In this document: in pieces, positions 16,733 to 23,250 of the stretch
Numbering within the stretch: position 1 is the first letter of the stretch
Layout: each line of letters begins with the position of its first letter
Assembly: GCA_964565415.1 (NCBI GenBank)
Contig: CAZMEX010000054.1
Location: forward strand, 1 to 23,250
Direction: 5' to 3'
Source: JAIOSM01 sp964565415
GTDB lineage: Bacteria; Desulfobacterota; Desulfobacteria; Desulfobacterales; Desulfobacteraceae
Length of the DNA stretch: 23,250 nucleotides
Notes under the pieces: model-generated
Told to the model about the DNA's origin: nothing
Seen by the model: only the letters and a program-made list of their open reading frames with translations
Databases searched by the model: none
Position numbers and translations under genes: made by a program

Positions 16733-17404
16733 ATGCAGCATTTAATATATTTATTCAAAAAATTTTCAACTATTCTAATAATACTCTTATGTTTAAGCCT
16801 CCTTTGGAGCGGATCATACAATAGCAGCGATGTTATTGAATGTGCTAATTTGATTTATGCTGGAACAAAAAGCTCAATCTGTTTCAGTGATACTTTTTTA
16901 TCTGTTGTATCAAAAGAGACAAGTATCAGAACCAGTCGTAAATTTAAGCCCGTCAAAATATCAGAACCAGAGTTGTTCTCATATCCATTTGCAATGATGA
17001 CTGGAGAGGGATCTTTTTCCCTGACTCAAAATGAACGTTCCAATTTAACACAATTTCTTAACAGAGGTGGATTTTTGCTCGCTTCTGCAGGCTGTTCCAA
17101 TGAACTGTGGGATGATTCCTTTAGAGAAGAAATCAAGAAAATATTTCCGGAACAGCCACTGACAAAAATAGAATTCAATCATCCGCTTTTTAATATGATC
17201 TACAATATTAAACGTCTGGAAACTAAAATAGAAGATGCTCACTTAGAAGGAATTATAATTAATTCAAAACTGGTGGTTGTCTATTCGCCGGATGGATTAA
17301 ATGATACTCAAACTATGCACGGGTGCTGTTGTTGTGGAGGGAATGAAATCAAAAACAGTCAGCAGGTAAATTCAAATATTATTATTTATGCCTTGCTGCA
17401 ATAA
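16733..17404 (+). CDS. DUF4159 protein with a four-cysteine motif
   Basis: The 223-residue protein has an N-terminal hydrophobic segment (about 11-27), read as a signal peptide or anchor, so the rest should be extracytoplasmic. The DUF4159 core is visible: PELFSYPFAMMTGEGSFSLT (79-98), FLNRGGFLLA (108-117), IKKIFPE (134-140) and FNHPLFNMIYNI (148-159). DUF4159 is a GATase/ThuA-like fold seen next to MoxR/vWA genes; no activity is established. Residues 196-205 read HGCCCCGGNE, four cysteines in a row. These could bind metal or an iron-sulfur cluster, or form vicinal disulfides. AGGGGT precedes the ATG. It is 9 bp before the thioredoxin-HEAT gene. Confidence 0.85.
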   Translation: MQHLIYLFKKFSTILIILLCLSLLWSGSYNSSDVIECANLIYAGTKSSICFSDTFLSVVSKETSIRTSRKFKPVKISEPELFSYPFAMMTGEGSFSLTQNERSNLTQFLNRGGFLLASAGCSNELWDDSFREEIKKIFPEQPLTKIEFNHPLFNMIYNIKRLETKIEDAHLEGIIINSKLVVVYSPDGLNDTQTMHGCCCCGGNEIKNSQQVNSNIIIYALLQ

Positions 17405-17413
17405 TTTACAGGT

Positions 17414-20400
17414 GTGACCTTGCATCATTTAATAAACATTTTTTTAAGAATTATAAAGCTATTTTCTATTCTGGTGTCCTGCACTATTCTCGGATATTGC
17501 CTTTGTCCTGTCTCAGATTTATCTGCATCTCAAAAGGTGCCTGAACTTTACATGTTTGCCCCGGGGGATTTCTGCACCAACACGCCTGTTGCCCACGCAG
17601 TACTGGATGCTGCCTATGAAGCTGCAAAAAAAGATCAATCTCTGGTATTACTTGTATTCAGGGCTCAAAACTGCATCTTTTCAAAGGCTTTTTACAACCA
17701 TACTCTTAAATCTGAAATTTTTTTAAATGCTGATCTCAAAGTACATTATATTATTCTTGATGTTGATAAACACAAGAACCTGACTAGAGAGTTTTCCCCA
17801 CGTTTTTTACCGGAGTCATTTGTATTAACCCATGATGGCAAAATCATTGATAGACAGAGAGGGTTGATAGAACCGGAGCAATTGATTACATGGATTCGCC
17901 AGGCTGAAAAAAAAGCTGCAAAGGGAGAGTGGATAAACTACTCTTCTACAGGAGAATTTGGCACTTTCCTTGAAAAATTTAAATCTGGCAGACCTTTAGA
18001 TACTGATTATAAAAAACTTATTGATATACTGGGCAATAAAAACGTAAAAGATAGAGCTGCTGCTGAAAAAGTCATTAAAAAACAATTTAAGCAGGTTATG
18101 CCCTATCTTATTGATGCTGTTGCTGATCCATTTCTGGCAACACGTGTAAAGGTACAAGATCTATTAAAAAAAGTCATACCCCATGCACCAGACATCCATC
18201 CCTGGGCATCAAAACCTGAGCGGAAAAAAGATTTAGACAGATTACAAACCTGGTGGGATAAAGTAAAACATGAAATAATTATTACTGCTACCAAACCTGA
18301 AACTGTAAGTTATGATCTGTTATCTGTACAACAGGCATTGAATAAAATAGTATCAGACAACGCCTCTGACCGAACAAAAGCCATGACCATGCTTGTTGAA
18401 ATGGGAATTCAAACGTTACCAGCTATTAAAAACAAGATTGCCAGCAAACAACGGGAAAAAGATTATCAAGCCCTGGCAACACTTAAACATGTAAAATGGG
18501 CAATTCTAATATCTCCTGAAATTGAACAGACAATTCTTGATATAAAAAACACTCTTGAGGGCAATAATAACCGCAATCGCCTGGCTGTTATCGAACAGCT
18601 TGGTAATATAGGGGAGGCAGCTTTGCCTGTGCTCTTTGAGCTTTTATCAGAAGAAGATCCATTAATACAGGAAGAGGCGGTTTTAGCTCTGGCAAAAATA
18701 AAATCTCAAAAAATTGTACCACACATGGCAAAATTACTGAAATCCACAAATCCCAACCTTAGAATGACAGCTGCCCAACTATTGGGGCAGTCGGAATGGG
18801 ATGCTGCTACACCTTTCCTTGTAAAAGCACTGTCAGATCCTGATGAAATTGTTGTATTAACTGCCCTTGCAGCCTTGGAAGAATTAAAGTCCCAAGATAT
18901 TGATCAATACTTAATTGCCTGCCTTAAAGATAAAAGATGGCGTGTAAGGGCTAAATCAGCTGAAACAATTGGTAAAATGGAAGTGTTTACTGCCAGGAAC
19001 ACTCTAAATGAATTATTAATGGATAGAGATCCTTTTGTTATTAAAAGCGCACTGACAGCATTATCAGAACTCAGTTTTACACCTGAACCTGAAACTCTCA
19101 AACAATTAATTATAAATTATCCGGATTTAATCAAAATCATTACCACTCTAATTCTTGATCATCAATGTACCGAGAACATTCAAATTTTTTCAGATCTGTT
19201 TTCCAGAATCAAAACCCGCCATAAAATTGATTTTCTAAATGTTTTAACAGAGGCAGAAAAGAATTTCGGAAAAGATCATAAAACTGCATGGGATTCAGTC
19301 TTTCAGAAAATTTTTACTTCTCCGGATAAAAATATCCGCCAAAAAGCAGTAATCGCTTTGCCTGCCTGCTCTTTTACTCTTGCTTCAAAGTTTGCTTTAA
19401 GTTTGCTTAAAGACAAACAATTGTCAGTCCGGCAAGCTGCCCAAAATATGATACTATTACTGATATGCAATCACTATGGTTTTGAAAGCTATCGCTCCCT
19501 GCCTCAAAATGGACTTATGATCTATTATAAAAAACATAAAAAAGAGACCAAAAACAAAAATAAGGAGGCCGAAGAAAAAATAATCCAGGCAAAGGCAATC
19601 ATTGATTTATATAAAACATGGAATAGCCAGTTGATTAAAGAGAAAGATGAAAAAAATATTCTGGTCAGAGAGATGATTCTGTTTTTAACAGATAAAACAC
19701 AAATTCAAAGGGATGAATTTATACGGGGATTTACAGAACAACAATTAAAATTGCTCTTTAAAAAAGAGTATGGGCAATTCAGCCTTGAATTGCTTATGTC
19801 TCGTATGCCATGGCCTGAAGCATCATCGACAATTAAAACTTTAATGGCAAACCCATATTTATATTGTGCTTTGATCAGTTCGTTCACCTTTGCTGATCCA
19901 CAACTTATTAAAGTTGCCATGGATAGTGATAAATTATTTAAAAATTTAACAAAAATAAAAACAGATGGTCAAAAGCTTATAGCAAACGCATTTTTAGCAC
20001 CAATGGAAAGCCATGCAGCCTCTCTGTTCAAATCAGATAACAAAACAAAAAAAATAGTAAAGAAGCTTGTTAATGCAGATGAACCATTTTTAAAAACCCT
20101 TGGTATTACAGCTGCACAAAACCATCCTGAGATTCTGAAGAGCACCATTTTAAAGCTTTGTTCCCATGGAAACGCCTGGGTAAGACGAGCAGCTGTAATG
20201 ACCCTGGATTCGAGGGTTTCTGACCTTGTCAACAGAGAATCGTTTTTAAGCAGGCTTATAGTTGATAAACACCCTGAAGTAAAAAAGGCAGTTATTCATT
20301 CTTTGTTGGCTAAAGATATACGAAAAAGAATATACCTTTATGGAAGCAAACAATCCTTTAAATTTGATGGTATTGAATTAGAATTAAATATAAATAAGCA

Positions 20401-20803
20401 TTATGATGCTGGACCACGGCCACTTTCTGTTATTAATCGCAATCCTGTTTTTTTAAAACATGTAAAAACATTATATCATCAGAAGTCTACAGGTACAGGC
20501 AGTATGCTCAGCCTTAAGATAGCCCTTATATTGGCTCAGTATGGTAAATTTGATGAATTAACCATTGAAGTTGAAAAATGGTTTAGAAAAAAGCCTTTAT
20601 CTGACCCTGAGCTTCCTTTATTAATTGGCATTGCATTGAGTAAAAACACAGATTACCTACCGATACTGACCATGTATATGAATCAAGAAAATGATGCATC
20701 TGATTTAAGAAAGTTGCTTAATGCTGTTTGGCATTTTAAGGGGAATAAAGTAAAGCTATTCCGTCAGAAATTAAATAAACAATTAAGAGTGTATGCACAA
20801 TAA
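17414..20803 (+). CDS. Exported thioredoxin-like and HEAT-repeat protein
   Basis: The 1129-residue product begins with a hydrophobic export segment (about 14-33). A thioredoxin-fold domain follows (62-165) and resembles Thioredoxin_7: VLLVFRAQNCIFS, HYIILDVDK, RFLPESFVLTHDGKII. Its active site is C87-I-F-S90, a CxxS form with one cysteine, so it can bind thiols or form mixed disulfides but should not act as a normal reductase. The rest is helical with HEAT repeats, clearest at 385-560 (LGNIGEAALPVLFELLSEED, then ALAKIKSQKIVPHMAKLLKS) and again near 905-985. Start is GTG 17414, or TTG 17420, which has the better-spaced AGGTG at 17410-17414. HEAT arrays make protein-binding superhelices, so a scaffold or client-binding role in the periplasm is inferred. 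Confidence 0.87.
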   Translation: MTLHHLINIFLRIIKLFSILVSCTILGYCLCPVSDLSASQKVPELYMFAPGDFCTNTPVAHAVLDAAYEAAKKDQSLVLLVFRAQNCIFSKAFYNHTLKSEIFLNADLKVHYIILDVDKHKNLTREFSPRFLPESFVLTHDGKIIDRQRGLIEPEQLITWIRQAEKKAAKGEWINYSSTGEFGTFLEKFKSGRPLDTDYKKLIDILGNKNVKDRAAAEKVIKKQFKQVMPYLIDAVADPFLATRVKVQDLLKKVIPHAPDIHPWASKPERKKDLDRLQTWWDKVKHEIIITATKPETVSYDLLSVQQALNKIVSDNASDRTKAMTMLVEMGIQTLPAIKNKIASKQREKDYQALATLKHVKWAILISPEIEQTILDIKNTLEGNNNRNRLAVIEQLGNIGEAALPVLFELLSEEDPLIQEEAVLALAKIKSQKIVPHMAKLLKSTNPNLRMTAAQLLGQSEWDAATPFLVKALSDPDEIVVLTALAALEELKSQDIDQYLIACLKDKRWRVRAKSAETIGKMEVFTARNTLNELLMDRDPFVIKSALTALSELSFTPEPETLKQLIINYPDLIKIITTLILDHQCTENIQIFSDLFSRIKTRHKIDFLNVLTEAEKNFGKDHKTAWDSVFQKIFTSPDKNIRQKAVIALPACSFTLASKFALSLLKDKQLSVRQAAQNMILLLICNHYGFESYRSLPQNGLMIYYKKHKKETKNKNKEAEEKIIQAKAIIDLYKTWNSQLIKEKDEKNILVREMILFLTDKTQIQRDEFIRGFTEQQLKLLFKKEYGQFSLELLMSRMPWPEASSTIKTLMANPYLYCALISSFTFADPQLIKVAMDSDKLFKNLTKIKTDGQKLIANAFLAPMESHAASLFKSDNKTKKIVKKLVNADEPFLKTLGITAAQNHPEILKSTILKLCSHGNAWVRRAAVMTLDSRVSDLVNRESFLSRLIVDKHPEVKKAVIHSLLAKDIRKRIYLYGSKQSFKFDGIELELNINKHYDAGPRPLSVINRNPVFLKHVKTLYHQKSTGTGSMLSLKIALILAQYGKFDELTIEVEKWFRKKPLSDPELPLLIGIALSKNTDYLPILTMYMNQENDASDLRKLLNAVWHFKGNKVKLFRQKLNKQLRVYAQ

Positions 20804-20816
20804 AAAAGGCTGGATA

Positions 20817-22403
20817 ATGCAAAATATACCTGTTGATAATAGTTTTATTGCTAAACTTGGAAAATATATTATACTTTTTGGCTTATTATTTACAATATGT
20901 TTGATTAATGCATGTGTTGATATTCATGAGCAGATTTTTTTTAATCCTGACGGTTCCGGTAAAATCATTATTAAAACCAGAACAGATGTTCCTGCTGATG
21001 AGATTGCAAGTTTTCTTGCCACGGCTGGAAGGTGGGAGACCCCTCTCTTATATTATCCTCCGTTTTCAAAAAACGAACTAAACCAGCTTTTTCCGGGTAA
21101 ATCTTTTAATATCAAGATGCAGAATATTAAAAATACAGACTCTGTGACAACCATGGATGCTATAATTGAGTTTACTGATATCAATGCGTTAATGGCATCT
21201 CCCTATGGCTCAATTAAATCACTTCAAATCAACAAAGAAAACAATATATATACATTGCGTGCAAAAACCGGTGTTGAACCATTACTACAAATGCTGACCA
21301 ATAATAATCCTCTATTACAAGATGCTCCTCCAGCCATAAAAAAAACAATAAAGGATATAGCAGAATTTAAATACATGTTTTCAGTTACTTTACCTGACAA
21401 ACCCCTTACTCATAATGGTAAAGATCATGAAAAAACTATAAAATGGTCTTTTGGCGGTAAAAAAAGTGAGACACAATCCGTGTTGGTTGAAAAAGCAAGT
21501 AAGATAATGAAAATTTCTTTTCAACTGTCAGGCACTGAAATTACTCCCCGCTCACAACCACGGCTGGACTTAGATTTATTTAATGACTTAAAAGAGCGCA
21601 CCATTATGGGATCAGCAATGCCTGATGCAAAACAGATCCAAAGTGACTCCACCTTTATTCCCTGCAAAATTGTTATTAAACAAAGTTTTGACATGGCAGG
21701 TTTATCCTCTCTTGAAAATTATTTGTCCTTAATTGGAATTGTTGAGATTGCAAAAAAAACAGCTCCACAAAAAATTGGAGAAATTCGGTTAATTGAAATT
21801 ATCGACAGTTTTGGAAATGCCCTCACCTTCAACAACAAATACAATAAGCATATTAAACAACAGACACCGGAGATAAATAATACTAAAACTAAATCCAATC
21901 TTAAAAAACAATATTTAATACAATTTCAATGTGCTGCGCCAGACCCTTCAGCTGAAAAACTTGCAAAATTTAAAGGAGAGATTGATTTAATCTATTTTTC
22001 CAAAACACAAATAATTAAAATTCCAAATATACTTACAGATGATCACGTAACTAGAAACTCCCTAATGAATAAAAGAATTCAAAGTCAGGGATTGATTGAT
22101 GCAGGAATTAATCTTGTTATTCAATATATATATGATCGGGCTGGAATGTTAAGCATCACCATGACAATAAAAGCCAAGGGATCAATAATAAAAAAAATGC
22201 AGATCTATGATCAAAAAAACCACCCTGTAATAACTTTTTCACCTGCAACGAGCTATGGCGATTACATCCATGTTATCATACCTGAAAAAACAGTTTTCCC
22301 AATATCCCTTGCCTTAATCATCAATGGTGGCAGCAGCATTTATAGGCTACCTGTTGAAATCAACAATCTCAAACTAAATAAAAACTCTAAAGGTTCCAAG
22401 TAA
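20817..22403 (+). CDS. Lipoprotein 1, N-terminal domain LppM-like
   Basis: The protein is a lipoprotein: a hydrophobic stretch precedes lipobox LINAC with Cys 33. From the ATG at 20817 it is 528 residues; an upstream in-frame ATG at 20793 would add 8. The lower start has AAAAGG 7 nt before it and gives the usual signal length. After the Cys comes IHEQIFFNPDGSGKIII, which resembles the NPDGSG strand at the start of LppM-type domains. Beta-rich domains follow, with a segment EFTDINALMASPYG near 120 and, at the C-terminus, YDRAGMLSITM and VIIPEKTVFPISLALI. No enzyme motif is visible. The +2 residue is Val, so outer-membrane placement facing the periplasm is expected. It shares the last A of its stop with the next start codon. 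Confidence 0.8.
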   Translation: MQNIPVDNSFIAKLGKYIILFGLLFTICLINACVDIHEQIFFNPDGSGKIIIKTRTDVPADEIASFLATAGRWETPLLYYPPFSKNELNQLFPGKSFNIKMQNIKNTDSVTTMDAIIEFTDINALMASPYGSIKSLQINKENNIYTLRAKTGVEPLLQMLTNNNPLLQDAPPAIKKTIKDIAEFKYMFSVTLPDKPLTHNGKDHEKTIKWSFGGKKSETQSVLVEKASKIMKISFQLSGTEITPRSQPRLDLDLFNDLKERTIMGSAMPDAKQIQSDSTFIPCKIVIKQSFDMAGLSSLENYLSLIGIVEIAKKTAPQKIGEIRLIEIIDSFGNALTFNNKYNKHIKQQTPEINNTKTKSNLKKQYLIQFQCAAPDPSAEKLAKFKGEIDLIYFSKTQIIKIPNILTDDHVTRNSLMNKRIQSQGLIDAGINLVIQYIYDRAGMLSITMTIKAKGSIIKKMQIYDQKNHPVITFSPATSYGDYIHVIIPEKTVFPISLALIINGGSSIYRLPVEINNLKLNKNSKGSK

Positions 22404-23250
22404 TGACTAATCTACAAAACAGTAAAAATCCAATAATACTATTTCTGTTTCTGACAACGGGACTTTTTGCCTTGCTGTTATCAGGGTGTGTAAATGAACA
22501 TCATATTGTAATAATCATTAATCAGGATGCGAGCTGCACCGTGGTAAGCGACACTACCATACAAAAGGAGTATCTAAAACAAATTATTGAATATGACAAT
22601 CTGCCTTCACATCTTAACAGTACTTCTGAAAAACCCCGGGCTGATAAAGATAAACTCCTGGTGCAGCAAGTAAAAGCATTAATCCAGAAAGCTAAAGAAA
22701 AAAAGAGCGGGGATATTAGCGTTGATATTAAAAATATTGAAATTATAAATAATAAAGTCCGAATACAAATGGTGACAAAATATACTTCTATCAATGATTT
22801 TATTCGTGAGACTGAAGTTTTTGATCCCTTTGGCTTTGAACATATTGAAGTGAGTTATGTTAAAGAGGATGAAATGCAATTGAAAATATTGAGAGATAAA
22901 ACTCATTATGCACTATCATCAAACCAATATCTTCAATATTTAAAGACTCTGAGATTTAAAGGAGGTTTTCGTCTGATAATGCCAGGAGAAATTGTCTCAA
23001 GTCCCTTTAAGAATATTGACAACAAAGCCACCTGGATTACATTTGACACATCAGATGAAAAAAGTATGGACACCATGCGCTCAACCAGCAAATCAGAGTC
23101 ATTGATTTTTATCTCAAAAAAAAAGGGGTTCAATGTTAAATTACCTTTAAGTTCTCGTGAATTAAAGGCTGTTCAAAAAAAGCAAGAGAGCCCCTTTGTT
23201 AGTATTCCGTTAAAACCTGCTGAGGATGGATACATTACCAAGGCAACATC
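22403..23250 (+). CDS. Lipoprotein 2 (3' end cut by window edge)
   Basis: An open frame from ATG 22403 runs to the window edge (282 complete codons, no stop). It starts with a lipoprotein signal: a long hydrophobic run and lipobox LLSGC with Cys 29. After the Cys comes EHHIVIIINQDASC, then a helical charged region (about 50-105), then KYTSINDFIRETEVFDPFGF (about 125-145). The layout and the spaced motifs resemble the previous lipoprotein (IHEQIFFNPDGSG ... FTDINAL ... SPYG), so the two look like diverged tandem copies. Similarity is judged by eye. The first A of the ATG is the last base of the previous stop, so the two should be translated together. Confidence 0.8.
   Translation, partial: MTNLQNSKNPIILFLFLTTGLFALLLSGCVNEHHIVIIINQDASCTVVSDTTIQKEYLKQIIEYDNLPSHLNSTSEKPRADKDKLLVQQVKALIQKAKEKKSGDISVDIKNIEIINNKVRIQMVTKYTSINDFIRETEVFDPFGFEHIEVSYVKEDEMQLKILRDKTHYALSSNQYLQYLKTLRFKGGFRLIMPGEIVSSPFKNIDNKATWITFDTSDEKSMDTMRSTSKSESLIFISKKKGFNVKLPLSSRELKAVQKKQESPFVSIPLKPAEDGYITKAT

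Noticed and set aside
20793..20816. Upstream ATG for lipoprotein 1
   Set aside because: The later ATG has a better-spaced AAAAGG and gives a more usual lipoprotein signal length; the earlier start stays possible.

Overview
The window is 23.25 kb of AT-rich DNA from a Gram-negative bacterium, densely packed with genes. No rRNA, tRNA, CRISPR array, insertion sequence or prophage gene was seen. The gene families suggest a deltaproteobacterium of the Desulfobacterota type: a DUF3524 queuosine mannosyltransferase homologue, a PAS hybrid kinase with a C-terminal receiver, and an extended MoxR/Bat operon with lipoproteins. This taxonomic reading is inference; there is no marker gene to fix it.

Region 1 (1-3950, minus strand) reads as one operon in the order hybrid histidine kinase, SPOR-NlpC/P60 lipoprotein, tRNA-queuosine mannosyltransferase-like glycosyltransferase, NUDIX hydrolase. 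The last three genes overlap (26 nt, then ATGA). The NUDIX gene runs to the window edge, and its stop codon is probably the first codon cut.

Region 2 (4128-7520, plus strand) is divergent from region 1. It holds a radical SAM protein of unknown substrate, a PHP-type histidinol-phosphatase, D-aminoacyl-tRNA deacylase (dtd) and a TrmJ-family tRNA 2'-O-methyltransferase. dtd and trmJ overlap by ATGA. Together with the mannosyltransferase, three genes here act on tRNA or charged tRNA.

Region 3 (7521-7835) is a 315-bp gap with the best promoter in the window (TTGACA, 17 bp, TATATT), a dyad just after the predicted transcription start, and a possible 46-codon small ORF or gene remnant. It leads into the main system.

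Region 4 (7836 to the right edge, plus strand) is a tight operon of at least nine genes. The order is MoxR AAA+ ATPase, DUF58 vWA protein, BatA-type membrane vWA protein, membrane vWA/GATase-like protein, DUF4175-like membrane protein with a coiled coil, DUF4159 protein with four consecutive cysteines, a 1129-residue thioredoxin-HEAT repeat protein, and two tandem lipoproteins that look like diverged paralogues. The second lipoprotein runs off the window. Nearly every junction is an overlap or a gap of a few bases. The MoxR-vWA core is known as a chaperone-like module acting on envelope or metal-dependent clients. The downstream set suggests a cytoplasm-to-periplasm assembly whose client is unknown. 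It is the most likely candidate for an undescribed system in this window.
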